Positions 53,122-62,592 are shown, counted from the first letter of the stretch. The stretch is 64,000 nucleotides of DNA from Aureimonas sp. OT7 (GCF_014844055.1 NZ_CP062167.1:3695501-3759500), one strand, 5' to 3'. The notes: a model not told the origin generated them from the sequence alone. Made by a program: numbers and translations.

Positions 53122-54312
53122 ATGGGAACGGCGAGCGACAAGGAAATCAAGGGAGCGTGGGTAATCCACCACGGTCGCAAGCTCGTTCTGGACGTGAACG
53201 GGCCAGCAGAGTTTCCCGCCATCAATGAGGCGGCGAAGGCCGCGACCCTCCTTACGAAGCTCGGCCAAACTAACCAAGCAACCGTCACCAAGGTTGAAGC
53301 GCGCGCTATCGCTGTGGCCTCGGGTCTCGATCCCCGGTTGGAGCTGAATGGGCTTCTCCAGGTGCTTGAGCGCAAGCGCCTTATCGACCAGTCCACGGAT
53401 GATATCTCTATTCTGGGCGTTACGACGCGCGGCTCACTTGGGCATGCCACCGACATCTACAACGAGGCGGAGCCGAGCACCTACGAAGAAGCGTCAATCA
53501 CGCTGGCGGAAGTCGCTTCGGAAGCGCCCATCCGGCGCGCCGATGTTTCGCAACGGATCGGCGATACGCATAAGCTCACCAATGCCCAGGTCGGCGATTT
53601 TCTCGATCGTGCCGAAGGCATCGGATTTGTCGATAAGGAGGGTGATGGAAACGATCGGCTGCTGTTCAACGGCAACCTTTTCCGCCGGTCGTCGGTCGTC
53701 AAAACCCAGAAGGTACTAACTTCCCTCAACGATGCCGAACAGCGTTTGATCAGCGAGATCTCCGAACAACTGTCCAAGAGCGGATGCTTGAGCGTCCAGC
53801 ACGTCGAGCGGGTTCTGTCGAAGCCGCTCTTTGAGAAGCTGGTTGCGGCAGCCGTCTATGATCTCAACGAGGTCACGAACGAGCAGGGTAGCCATGTCTA
53901 CGTCACTGCACCCGCCGCCTTTCATAAGTTTGTCGATCCGATGGTGGATGATTGCTTCGACATGGCGAAGTCGCTTGTGGCGGCGCTCACCTACGGCATG
54001 GTTTCTCGGTCATCCTCTCAAGGCCGGATCACGCAGCTTCCTGCACTTGTGAGCAAACTAATCTCGGGCCGTGAGGTTGGGCCAACAACTTCCATTGGAC
54101 AGGACTATCGGGTTCTTGAGGTCAACGGCGTCGTCAAGCTCCGGCGTGACGCGAATTATGCTAATCGTTACTATCTGCGGCTGCTTAAGAGGGAGGTAGG
54201 AGAGCTTGCGTTGCAGGTACTCACGCAAGGTAACGCCTATGCCCAATCTCTAGCCGATCTGCCCAGTGCGCCCATGGCAGGATACGTCGGCCCCGAAGAG
54301 AGCCGAACTTAA
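53122..54312 (+). CDS. Winged-helix-like protein of the GHKL operon
   Basis: 396-residue protein with no recognised family. Several helix-turn-helix-like repeats are visible: ALTVTKVEARAIAVASGL-like start, LNGLLQVLERKRLID, ADVSQRIGDTHKLTNAQVGD and FLDRAEGIGFVDKEGD. These resemble tandem winged helices. It starts 31 bp after the ATPase stop. A DNA-binding or adaptor role for the neighbouring ATPase and nuclease is inferred from context. Confidence 0.75.
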   Translation: MGTASDKEIKGAWVIHHGRKLVLDVNGPAEFPAINEAAKAATLLTKLGQTNQATVTKVEARAIAVASGLDPRLELNGLLQVLERKRLIDQSTDDISILGVTTRGSLGHATDIYNEAEPSTYEEASITLAEVASEAPIRRADVSQRIGDTHKLTNAQVGDFLDRAEGIGFVDKEGDGNDRLLFNGNLFRRSSVVKTQKVLTSLNDAEQRLISEISEQLSKSGCLSVQHVERVLSKPLFEKLVAAAVYDLNEVTNEQGSHVYVTAPAAFHKFVDPMVDDCFDMAKSLVAALTYGMVSRSSSQGRITQLPALVSKLISGREVGPTTSIGQDYRVLEVNGVVKLRRDANYANRYYLRLLKREVGELALQVLTQGNAYAQSLADLPSAPMAGYVGPEESRT

Positions 54313-54392
54313 ATTCGTAAGAACCAATCCCCGTTGAGCAAGCGAGCGACGCGGGACGTGCTTGAGGCCGTTCGCGGCGGGCGGGTGCTGTG

Positions 54393-55547
54393 ATGAACGA
54401 CAAGGTGCAAACACCCAAAGGAGCCGTTTTGGAGGAGGTCCTGCGTGCCTACTTCCTGCGTGCTGGGTTCTTCGTCATTCGCGGGGTGCCGTTTCGGTTT
54501 GCCGATGAAGACCTCACCGACGTTGATCTTTGGTTATATGAGCGTCCAACCGGCACTTCTCGGCGGGTGCAAATTTGTGACATCAAATACAAACAACGCC
54601 CAAAGGCAGTTGAGCGCATCTTTTGGACAAGTGGACTGGCCGATGCACTCGACGTAGACGGCGCATATGTTGCAACGACCGATAAGCGTAAAAGTCTACG
54701 GTCGGTGGCAGAGAAGCTGGACCTGCAACTGATCGACGGCACAGACATTCAACGCATTCAGAACAGCCAGGTCGTTCTCTATGCGGAGCGAATGGGCGAT
54801 GAGCAGTTGATTGCCGAGTTGCAGGCAGTGGATAAAGGCTTTCGAAACAAGAACCTCCAAGACGCACGAGTTGACATACTGTCGGCTCTCTCGGAAGGGT
54901 TTGGCGCTCCGTCCGCAGTCAGAGCGTTGGAAGGCTTCTCCCGGTTGGCCACGGCCGCCATTGCATACCATCCGGACTCACAGGCCGCTCGCTCGGCTGG
55001 CCGTTTGGCCTACCTTGCTGGGGCCATCGCTTGTCAAAGCCTCGATTACGTAAGCGTCGGAGCGGCTTTTCGAACAATAGACGAGCGGCGGGACTTAATC
55101 CTGCGGGCTGTGCGGCTAGGCGCATTAGGCAATGACGATGGGCAGCAGACGCTTCGCTTGGCTATGGCGTTGGTCGAAAAATACGCACCCGGTGGCAGGG
55201 GAACCGCTATGGCAGTAGAAGCCGGCTTAAAGCGAGATTTGGATCAAATCCCCGCTGAAATCGTCGCCGATCAAGCGGTACGACTCCTAAAATCGGACCA
55301 GCTTTTCGTGACCGGGCGCGAGCTTGAAATGGCAAGCTACCACATCGCGCTGCCGACGTTTGATGGTCTCAGCGTCCAAACCAAATCGATGCTCGGAGCA
55401 CTTCTCGACTATGCCAATGTCGATCGTCAACGATTCGCGAATGCATGGAAATCAAACTCCGGCGCAACTATCGCATCTGCCCAGGCGATGACTGAACAGG
55501 TCGAAAAGGACGCTTCATCGCAAGCCTCTCTTTTCGGAGAGGAATAG
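54393..55547 (+). CDS. PD-(D/E)XK-like nuclease protein of the GHKL operon
   Basis: 384-residue protein. Residues 10-110 look like a restriction-endonuclease fold: GAVLEEVLRAYFLRAGFFV (E15), DLTDVDLWLYE (D45) and VQICDIKYKQ (D63-x-K65), followed by FWTSGLADALDVDGAYVATT. The C-terminal ~250 residues are helical repeats of unknown type. ATG 54393 was preferred; a GTG directly before it is possible. It follows the winged-helix protein by 80 bp. Confidence 0.72.
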   Translation: MNDKVQTPKGAVLEEVLRAYFLRAGFFVIRGVPFRFADEDLTDVDLWLYERPTGTSRRVQICDIKYKQRPKAVERIFWTSGLADALDVDGAYVATTDKRKSLRSVAEKLDLQLIDGTDIQRIQNSQVVLYAERMGDEQLIAELQAVDKGFRNKNLQDARVDILSALSEGFGAPSAVRALEGFSRLATAAIAYHPDSQAARSAGRLAYLAGAIACQSLDYVSVGAAFRTIDERRDLILRAVRLGALGNDDGQQTLRLAMALVEKYAPGGRGTAMAVEAGLKRDLDQIPAEIVADQAVRLLKSDQLFVTGRELEMASYHIALPTFDGLSVQTKSMLGALLDYANVDRQRFANAWKSNSGATIASAQAMTEQVEKDASSQASLFGEE

Positions 55548-55814
55548 ATATTGTCACGGTGATCAACTTGAGCCTGCGCATCAAGAGCCTAAAATGGAAG
55601 ATATCTCTATGCGATGTCGCGCCGGCAGAACAGCTCAATCGGATACGATACGCTGGTAGAGAATGCGAAGAAACGGAATCAGGCGTTCTTCTGCTTCCTA
55701 CTTGGCGAGTAGCGGCATTAAGTTGCGACGCCATAGGTGCTTACAGCCTGTCGGCGATATGTGATAGCTTTTCTTATAGGGGGCAGGCAAGGCTCCAGAA
55801 GCTGCGGAGCGCGC

Positions 55815-56397
55815 ATGGCGGGGGTCGATCGTAAGACAGAACTAGAGTCGATTAACGGGACGCCTGAGAAGCGTCTCTTTCTATCAATCATCAGCGATTA
55901 CGACCTGCAAACAGGACTTTGCGAGCTCGTCGACAACGCTCTCGATTTTTGGATCAACAATAACAAGAAGCCAGCTGCGCTGAAGATCGACATCACCCTT
56001 GATGCCGTTCGTCAACTCATCAAGGTGCGGGACAACGCAGGCGGTGTCGGTCGGGATCAACTTCGCTTGCTCGTGGCGCCCGGCGCATCCGGCAATAGCG
56101 AAGGTAGGGGTGTCATCGGCATCTTTGGAGTTGGCGGCAAACGGGCGGGTGTAGCCCTTGGAGAGCGCGTCGAGATTCGGACGCGCGCGAAGGGGGACAA
56201 GAGCCTTCAGTTAGACATCACAAATGACTGGCTGGCCCACGAAGATTGGGAGCTCATTGCATATGAAATTCCCGACATTGCAGTAGGTACGACCACTGTC
56301 GATATCTCGCAGCTTCGCCAACCTTTCACGGAGGGAGACGTCGAAGTCATCCGCTCCCGACTCGGTGAAATATACGAGTGGTTTATCGGTGATGACG
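55815..56397 (+). pseudogene. Second GHKL ATPase, truncated by the IS element
   Basis: The first 194 codons of a GHKL ATPase remain. The N box is TGLCELVDNALDFWI (E37, N41), the G1 box VRDNAGGV, and the G2-like loop GIFGVGGKRAG. The IS3-family element starts at 56398. The ATPase is related in fold, not clearly in sequence, to the first one. The 267 bp before it hold no convincing gene. It may once have belonged to the same or a neighbouring defence locus. Confidence 0.8.
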
Positions 56398-56410
56398 TGA
56401 CCCCCGTTTC

Positions 56411-57340
56411 TCATCCAGCCATAACGAGAGTCCTAGGTTGATCTGAGCTGTGATCGGCTGGGTTGGCAAGAGGCCGGTCTGCGCAGCCATCAACCAGCGC
56501 AGCAGGCCGGCCGATGTGTCCGGTGAGCGCTTCTGCATAAGCCTGCGGCGTCAGCCACCCGAGCTTCGAGTGCGGACGCTGCTCGTTGTAATCGCGTCGC
56601 CACGCCTCCAGCACGGCGCGAGCGTGCGGCAGCGAGCGGAACAGCGTCTCGTTCAGCAGCTCGTCACGCAGCCGCCCGTTGAAGCTTTCGTTGAAGCCGT
56701 TCTGCTGGGGCTTGCCCGGCGCGATGTAGTGCCAGCCGACGCCGGTGTCGTCGGCCCAGGCCAGGACCGCGTTCGAGGTGTACTCCGTGCCGTTGTCGCT
56801 GACGATGGTGTCGGGCCGCCCTCGCTGCCGGATGACGGCGTCCAACTCCCGCACGACCCGCGCGCCCGACAGCGAGGTGTCGGCCACCAGCGCCAGGCAC
56901 TCGCGCGTACAGTTATCGATCACCGTCAGGATGCGGAAGCGCCGCCCGTCCGTCAGCTGGTCTGCGACGAAGTCCAGCGACCAGCGCTGGTTGGGCGCCA
57001 GCGGCAGGTCCAGCGGTCGCCGCGTGCCCATCGCTCGCTTCCGGCCGCCGCGCCGGCGCACCGTCAGTTGCTCGTCGCGATAGATCCGCTGGACCCGTTT
57101 CCTGTTGACCGCATGGCCCTCGCGCCGCAGCAGCACGTGCAGGCGACGATAGCCGAACCGTCGACGTTCCTGGGCCAGGGCCTTCAGCCGGTCGCGCAGA
57201 GCGCCGTCGTCCGGGCGCGTCGCCTGATAGCGCACGCTCGTCCGATCGACGCCCAGAACACGGCACGCCCGCCTTTCGCTCATCTCGTAGGCGGCCTGCA
57301 GATGGCCAGCCGCCTCGCGATAGCCGGCGGGCGTCACCAC
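56411..57340 (-). CDS. IS3-family transposase OrfB
   Basis: 309-residue catalytic part of the transposase with an HTH_21 and integrase core. The DDE residues are in [24 protein letters not shown] and [17 protein letters not shown]. It is expected to be made as an OrfAB fusion by -1 frameshifting at A6G (57346-57340 on the minus strand). Confidence 0.92.
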
Positions 57341-57600
57341 TTTTTTCCCAGCAGGTCCTTCAGGGCCACGTTGTCCAGCATCGCGTCCGCCAGCATCCGC
57401 TTCAGCCGGGCGTTCTCATCCTCGAGCGCCTTGAGCCGCCGAGCCTCCGACACGTCGAGCCCGCCAAACTTGGCCTTCCATTTGTAAAAGGTCGCCGAGC
57501 TGACCCCGTGGCGTCGGCACACCTCCGCCGTCGCTACACCGGCCTCCTGCTCCCGCAGGATCCCGATGATCTGCTCTTCCGTGAACCTCGATCGCTTCAT
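57334..57600 (-). CDS. IS3-family transposase OrfA
   Basis: 88-residue HTH protein: [20 protein letters not shown] and [20 protein letters not shown], followed by a leucine-zipper-like region. It ends LLGKKW at the slippery A6G, overlapping OrfB by 7 bases. Confidence 0.92.
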   Translation of the reverse strand: MKRSRFTEEQIIGILREQEAGVATAEVCRRHGVSSATFYKWKAKFGGLDVSEARRLKALEDENARLKRMLADAMLDNVALKDLLGKKW

Positions 57601-57658
57601 TCTGTCCGTCCTTCGTTGGGCGGACTCTAGCTATTCCTGGAGGAGTTTCAGGGGGTCA

Positions 57659-57944
57659 CGTCAAGTTCATCGTAAACCGGCGAGACCTGTTCCCGCCTCA
57701 CATCTATAACGACACGAAGATCCTTACGATCTTCAAGGCTCGGCACACCGTGATCAATGAGGTGACCGCTCATATCACGTTGTCTCAGACGCTCCTCGAC
57801 AAGGTGAGCCACTACTACAATCTGAGGAACAAGCTGGTGCACGAGCGAGCCACAGTTGGCATCACGGATGCGCAAGTGGCTGATTACACCAAGACGGTCG
57901 AGCAGGTTTTGAAGAAGCTGTTTGGTCTGAAATTTCCGGCATGA
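57659..57944 (+). pseudogene. C-terminal fragment of a HEPN-domain protein
   Basis: The open frame right after the IS encodes about 95 residues (KFIVNRRDLFPPHIYNDTKI and onwards). YYNLRNKLVHE contains the R-x4-H motif of HEPN RNases. There is no start codon; the 5' part is missing. Removing the IS does not join this frame with the GHKL fragment on the other side, so the two are from different genes. Confidence 0.6.
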
Positions 57945-57993
57945 GGAGGGTTACGCTATCTATGAATGTTGAGCTGTCTTAGTAGCATTCGCT

Positions 57994-58209
57994 ATGTCCG
58001 CTCTTATTACATGGTTCGAGCAGCACTCTTGCGGGCTGGGCACAATCTCTAGAGGCCGCGCTGGCTCTCTTTTTTCACCTACATCACTGCATTCGCTCCC
58101 GGCTGGAGACGCAAGCGTCAGCTTTGCCCGCGCGTGGGAGACCAGCTTCATCGCCCCCCTGCGCGCCGCGACTGGCCATGGGATCGGCGACCCGACGGGA
58201 GAGGCTTGA
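57994..58209 (+). CDS. Uncertain small ORF before the HEPN gene
   Basis: 71 codons (MSALITWFEQHSCGLGTISR onwards), no recognised family, ending 4 bp before the next ATG. It might be a real leader gene or chance. Nothing else is visible between 57945 and 58213. Confidence 0.25.
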   Translation: MSALITWFEQHSCGLGTISRGRAGSLFSPTSLHSLPAGDASVSFARAWETSFIAPLRAATGHGIGDPTGEA

Positions 58210-58213
58210 TTCG

Positions 58214-58792
58214 ATGACCAGCTTCACGAACTTTCACACGCTCGACCCCGAAGCCTATCGGGTGACGATGGAACTCCACGATCGTGCTGAGCGCGAGCAG
58301 AGCTTCATGAGCTTCGTCTTCCGCTGGATGGCGTTCAACGGGTGGATGGCCGCAGTCACCGGCGAGGAGCGGGATTTCGAAATGATCGGCGCTCTGGCTG
58401 CCGAGCCACGCATGATTGCGGCTTACGACGCGCTGATGAACAGCGATGTCGAGTTTCGGCAACGGGTGGAAGAATTCACCTTGCACTGGCCGGTCCTAAG
58501 CGTGAGCAGCGTTCGCGCGAAACTTGGTTTCGGCGCATTCCGCCGGCTCGATCGCGCGGCCTTGATTGCTGCATGCGCGGCGGCGAATGTCCGAATTCAG
58601 CCTGCAGGATGGGCGGCCGGCATTCCGACGTGGGAACAGTTACTGCGGGTGATATACCAAATTCGCTGCAATCTTTTTCATGGCGAAAAATCAGAGCGAA
58701 GCGTGCGCGATCGTACGCTGATCGAGAGCGCCAACACGATACTGGCCATGCTGGTCGCGCGTTCGGGCTGTTATGGATGGCACGATCAATGA
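58214..58792 (+). CDS. HEPN-like protein
   Basis: 192-residue helical protein. The motif QIRCNLFHGEKSERSVRD holds R151 and H156 in the R-x4-H arrangement of HEPN ribonucleases, in a position usual for the last helix. It overlaps the next gene start by ATGA. HEPN proteins are frequent toxins in defence and abortive-infection modules. GGAGAGG about 12 bases before ATG 58214 could be its SD. Confidence 0.7.
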   Translation: MTSFTNFHTLDPEAYRVTMELHDRAEREQSFMSFVFRWMAFNGWMAAVTGEERDFEMIGALAAEPRMIAAYDALMNSDVEFRQRVEEFTLHWPVLSVSSVRAKLGFGAFRRLDRAALIAACAAANVRIQPAGWAAGIPTWEQLLRVIYQIRCNLFHGEKSERSVRDRTLIESANTILAMLVARSGCYGWHDQ

Positions 58793-60099
58793 GCGGGGTC
58801 ACGCTCTGGACATCGGGGAAGACCGTCGCGCTGACCGGCGAACGGCGCCACCTGCACAAGGGGACTCTTCCCGCGCCGGGCTTTACACCGCCGCCGCTGG
58901 CGCCTCTGATCCATTTCGAACCGACCGCGCTTGCGGCTGCCATCGCGCGAACCGCCACGTTGCGAGCCGCACCGCCTGAGTTGTTGGCGGGCTTCAAAGA
59001 CAGCGCCTTGAGTGAGGCCCAGCTCCTTGTGGCAGATGGTCCCGGCTTCGCGCTTTCGCCCCACTTAGCAATGCTGGCCGATACAGAGCGCACCCATTTC
59101 GCTGCCCGCGTCGGTGCCGGGATCACCGACATATACATGAACACACTGGGCTACACGTGGCGTGACAATGCAGCGAGCTTGGCGTTGTCGCTCCAACCCC
59201 ATGCCGATTTCCTCTATGATGGTGGTTCTGCAACCGGTCACGGTGTTGTGTTGGCCGAAGCGCGGGGCTCATTCGCGGCGACCGTGACTGATAAGGCCGT
59301 GGCAGCGGCCGCAGAGCGCAAATATCTTCGTCAGGTACGGCCCTATGTCGGCGCAACCTCGCCCCACGGCGACGTGATCCACGGCTACGCGCTCGCTTTT
59401 GGATGCCAGCCCACAGCCGCGAATGCGTTTCTGCGCTTGTCACAGACCCGCCGACCGAAAGCGCCAAGCGGGGGCAAGCCCCCCGGTCCTTCGAGCGTCT
59501 CCCAGCCCCCGGCCGGTGCGCCTGTGGGATCCTACGCAGTGCCGACCGGTATGGCGCTTGCTGCTCACCGCTCGAACTTCATCCTCATGGATGCTCTGCC
59601 GATCGCGGATTGGATCGATTGGCTCTCAGGGGCGCAAGGCTTCCCGGACGATGACGAACCCGTGCTCTTCCTGCGCATTCCCTATGCGGGCCGCACCTTC
59701 CTTGCCTGCGCTGACATGCTTGCGCCCTACCGGCTGCCGCTGTGGGTGTATGATCTGCTCGACCATCCCCTCGTCTGGCGTCGTTGGGAGCGTCGCTCGG
59801 TTGCTGTCCCCGCACCACTGCGCTGGTTCGTCATGGAAGAGAAGGCCGCTACTACATTCCTCAATGCCCTCGCCGCCATGGTGCGATTCGGCCCAGGCGA
59901 GCGCCCGGCACGACTTGAACTCCCGACAGGCGACACGGTCGGCCTTTCTTCCGAAAGGGCCGATCACGGAGCGCGCCTAGGGCGGGAGGGTTACGAATAT
60001 TCGCTTTTCCGGGATGGACTTGCGTTGCTTGGGGGGATGCCACCGAAAAGGATCGACGGTTTCCTTCGATGGCATCCGAAAGAAGGGCTGTTGGGTTAA
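58789..60099 (+). CDS. Unknown 436-aa protein coupled to the HEPN gene
   Basis: No family recognised. It starts MSGVTLWTSGKTVALTGERR on the HEPN stop. A stretch around residues 143-155 (DFLYDGGSATGHGVVLAEAR) has the D-x(n)-E-x-R pattern of a degenerate PD-(D/E)XK site. The middle has a proline-rich linker (KAPSGGKPPGPSSVSQPPAG). The C-terminal part is globular (WIDWLSGAQGFPDDDEPVLF). Coupling to a HEPN gene suggests joint function, possibly antitoxin or sensor. The 604 bp after it hold only a doubtful minus-strand frame. Confidence 0.6.
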   Translation: MSGVTLWTSGKTVALTGERRHLHKGTLPAPGFTPPPLAPLIHFEPTALAAAIARTATLRAAPPELLAGFKDSALSEAQLLVADGPGFALSPHLAMLADTERTHFAARVGAGITDIYMNTLGYTWRDNAASLALSLQPHADFLYDGGSATGHGVVLAEARGSFAATVTDKAVAAAAERKYLRQVRPYVGATSPHGDVIHGYALAFGCQPTAANAFLRLSQTRRPKAPSGGKPPGPSSVSQPPAGAPVGSYAVPTGMALAAHRSNFILMDALPIADWIDWLSGAQGFPDDDEPVLFLRIPYAGRTFLACADMLAPYRLPLWVYDLLDHPLVWRRWERRSVAVPAPLRWFVMEEKAATTFLNALAAMVRFGPGERPARLELPTGDTVGLSSERADHGARLGREGYEYSLFRDGLALLGGMPPKRIDGFLRWHPKEGLLG

Positions 60100-60702
60100 T
60101 CGCGCGGTAAACGCCAATCAGGAGATTTCGGGGCCGATGCGCGCTCGCTCGGATCGCCAGATGACGCTTACCTGAGCGTTCGGTCGCTTTCTGCAATCCG
60201 ACGAGAGATTCCGGACAGTCGTCAACGTCCACAAAAATCGCCGTGACCCTCTGGTCCCAAACGAGCTGCGCCACACGACGACCAAATGGCGGATTCGCCG
60301 CGTCGCCTCGGGTGTGTAAGGCCCGAAGGTATGCCAGGCGCGCCTGACGCGATGGTTCATTGAGGCTGAGCGCATCCATCGGATTGTCACGCCGGCGCTC
60401 TCCCGCAGCAGCCGTTGAGCATCGCCCGCGTTGCGCTATCCATGCTTGGATCGCGTCGCGAAGGATGAAGGGCGCGTACTCAAGACACTATCGGGAGGGC
60501 TATAGAGTAGATGTCGTGCCCATCGCTATCCCGCATGGCCCGCCAGATATCCCAGCTAACATGCTGTTATTGTTATGAAAATCGCCCTTGCATCGGCTAT
60601 CAACCCCAACGTTCACCCTAACTAACAGCTGGCATTTGGCGATCCCGTGTGGCGCGATATGGCGCTTTATGGCATAATTCCGTCAGTTAGACGGGATGCA
60701 CC

Positions 60703-61422
60703 ATGACCAACCCTCAAGCTCTGGATATTGATTTCTCGCGCCGTGATATCGAGCGCGTTGTAAGAGCAGCGGGTGAACAGTTTGGCATTCTGGGCGGTAG
60801 CCTGTGGAAAGAGGTTCAAAAGGGAAATCATGCATCCCGAATGATACTCGCGCTTCTCGGCCTGCCCCAAGAGCTACCAGTCGAGCCCGCTGGCGCTCCT
60901 CGGATCAATGACGATGTTCTGATCAGCTTGAATTCGGCAATGGGTTTAGCCGCCCTCCCTCTCACCGATAGCGATCTGCCGGTCAAAACGCGGGAAGATC
61001 TCTACCAATCAGCGAAATCCTTGGCAGCGAAGCATCTAGAAGATCAGCACAGCAGACATATCCAGCCGGAAGTTCTGGCAGCTCGGAATGCTGCAAAGGC
61101 GACCCGCGATCAGGCGACTGCCGATGAAGGCGACCGCCAACTGAGCCGATCGAGAGCTGTCAACGAAGCTGCGGCACGAGCCCAGCTCGAAGCCGATTAC
61201 CCCCGCCGCCTTGACGATGTCCGCGCCAACCTGACGGCCGCCTATGACGTCGCGCTTGTCTCCCGCAAGCAGGATATCTCGGCCGAGCAGCTGCAGACGG
61301 TGCGTGACTGGAATTATGGCGCTTACAGAAAGCTCGTCGGACGAGACCCGCAGCGGATCAACCGCGCATTGGTAGATCGCTATTTCGAACGAGCTGCACC
61401 TGGCGAAAAGGCTGGGACATAA
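60703..61422 (+). CDS. Hypothetical protein
   Basis: 239 residues, no recognised family. It is mostly helical, with a charged central region (AARNAAKATRDQATADEGDR). The start MTNPQALDIDFSRRDIERVV has TATGGCATAAT upstream as a possible -10. It probably starts a transcription unit that leads into the HTH and primase genes. Confidence 0.5.
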   Translation: MTNPQALDIDFSRRDIERVVRAAGEQFGILGGSLWKEVQKGNHASRMILALLGLPQELPVEPAGAPRINDDVLISLNSAMGLAALPLTDSDLPVKTREDLYQSAKSLAAKHLEDQHSRHIQPEVLAARNAAKATRDQATADEGDRQLSRSRAVNEAAARAQLEADYPRRLDDVRANLTAAYDVALVSRKQDISAEQLQTVRDWNYGAYRKLVGRDPQRINRALVDRYFERAAPGEKAGT

Positions 61423-61467
61423 CTCCTGAAACTTGAGCGTCGAATGTCCTAGGCGCTGCTGGCACTT

Positions 61468-61492
61468 CTTGGATCACAACGATCCAAGGAGG
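61468..61492 (+). promoter_or_regulatory. Hairpin overlapping the ribosome binding site of an HTH gene
   Basis: CTTGGATC (61468) and GATCCAAG (61481) form a perfect 8-bp stem with loop ACAAC. The SD AAGGAGG (61486-61492) starts inside the stem, 5 bases before a TTG start. Translation could be controlled by folding or by protein binding to the dyad. Confidence 0.5.
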
Positions 61493-61497
61493 CACAA

Positions 61498-61704
61498 TTG
61501 AGCACTTCAAGCACCCGTACCACTCCGATCCCTGCCGGTCCGGTTCTCAGCATGTCTGAGACGGCGACCTATCTGCGCTCCTCACGCACGTCACTTTACC
61601 GGATGATCCGCCGCGGCGATGTGAAGCCAATCAAGCTCGGAGGCCGGACACTTTTCCGTCGCACTGATCTCGATGCTCTGATCGAGCAGTGTGCCGAGGC
61701 CTGA
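61498..61704 (+). CDS. AlpA/excisionase-like HTH protein
   Basis: 68-residue HTH protein starting at TTG: LSMSETATYLRSSRTSLYRM and GDVKPIKLGGRTLFRRTDLD, typical of MerR-type excisionases and AlpA regulators. It sits before two small unknown genes and a primase-like gene, a layout usual for a phage satellite or integrated-element replication module. Confidence 0.78.
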   Translation: MSTSSTRTTPIPAGPVLSMSETATYLRSSRTSLYRMIRRGDVKPIKLGGRTLFRRTDLDALIEQCAEA

Positions 61705-61706
61705 CC

Positions 61707-62207
61707 ATGAACGGCAACGACCTGTTCCTGCGTGCTGTCGCCAACCTGGAGGTCGCCGTCGAGACTGCACGTGGTGCACCTGAAGATCGTACAGGCCGGC
61801 CATACGTATATTGGCGTGGTGAGCAGCGATATCGCGAACTCACTGACAAGCCTTCGCGAAGCAGCGGGCGCCCGCCGTTTGGCATTGCCGAGTTGGCCGT
61901 TGTCACAGCGGCCTTTAGAGCCAAGAACGCGGACCCCGTTGCGGGAGGAAATGCACCAGCTAAGGCGGCTGCCATGCTGGGGCTAAGCCGAACCTTGCCA
62001 AGCCGTGCAGCTGGAATGCTGCGAGAGCGCCTTCGCAAACTCCACCCCGATGTTACGCCGGATGGGCTAGAGGCGATCGAGAACCGCCTTGTCGATGCAG
62101 CGCATGACGAGCTCACAGCAATGGTCTCATTCAGTGCTGCATTGGATCGCGCGGCGGGGATTTCCCGTCGACATGCCCGGCACGTCAGAAACCCCACCTG
62201 TTTCTGA
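61707..62207 (+). CDS. Hypothetical protein of the HTH-primase module
   Basis: 166 residues without a recognised family. Helical C-terminal half: AAAMLGLSRTLPSRAAGMLR and GLEAIENRLVDAAHDELTA. It starts 2 bp after the HTH gene, which indicates co-expression; it might be a DNA-binding accessory protein. Confidence 0.55.
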   Translation: MNGNDLFLRAVANLEVAVETARGAPEDRTGRPYVYWRGEQRYRELTDKPSRSSGRPPFGIAELAVVTAAFRAKNADPVAGGNAPAKAAAMLGLSRTLPSRAAGMLRERLRKLHPDVTPDGLEAIENRLVDAAHDELTAMVSFSAALDRAAGISRRHARHVRNPTCF

Positions 62208-62264
62208 TCGCACTGAAACGACAGACTGAATTCCCCGAGAAGACCCGAGAGAACGAGAGATCCC

Positions 62265-62540
62265 ATGTCCAATGCCCAACATTACATCCCGTGGCGCGAG
62301 CGCGCCGTCATCAGCAAGCGAGAGACGGCGGCCATTTTCGGCCGTTCAATCCCATGGGTCGATGACGCCATTCGTTGCGGCGACCTTGTTGAACGCCAGG
62401 CTCGGCCAAGAGCACCGCGTGTGGTCTGCGTCGACAGCATCATTTGCTTGATTGGCGAGATGAACGCGACAACAGCGGCCCCCAAGCCTTCAACGGTCCT
62501 GCACGCGCCGCGGTTGGTGTGGGTTAACCCCAACCTTTGA
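62265..62540 (+). CDS. Small HTH-like protein
   Basis: 91 residues. WRERAVISKRETAAIFGRSI then PWVDDAIRCGDLVERQ looks like an excisionase-type HTH with a short wing. No family assignment is secure. It lies 57 bp after the previous gene and 52 bp before the primase-like gene. Confidence 0.55.
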   Translation: MSNAQHYIPWRERAVISKRETAAIFGRSIPWVDDAIRCGDLVERQARPRAPRVVCVDSIICLIGEMNATTAAPKPSTVLHAPRLVWVNPNL

Positions 62541-62592
62541 AAGCAGACGGCGCCGGCGGGAGCGAACCGCCAGCGCCGAAGATAGGATGCCA

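Larger units (their letters stand above)
56398..57658 (-). mobile_element. IS3-family insertion sequence (IS407-like)
   Basis: Terminal inverted repeats begin TGACCCCC at both ends (56398 and complement of 57658). It contains overlapping orfA and orfB with an A6G slippery site. Flanks GACG and CGTC are not direct repeats, so no target duplication is visible. Together with the unrelated gene fragments on its two sides, this suggests a deletion or rearrangement through IS copies. Confidence 0.85.

Noticed and set aside
55559..55834. 91-codon plus-strand frame between the nuclease gene and the second GHKL gene
   Set aside because: No family, no SD, and it overlaps the GHKL start; could be a relic but cannot be supported.
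56394..57662. Four-base flanks GACG and CGTC of the IS as a target-site duplication
   Set aside because: They are reverse complements, not direct repeats, so they do not count as a normal duplication.
59861..60390. Minus-strand frame after the 436-aa gene (MDALSLNEPSRQARLAYLRA onward)
   Set aside because: The part outside the overlap looks somewhat protein-like, but there is no family, its second half is antisense to a real gene, and no SD is clear. Left unannotated.
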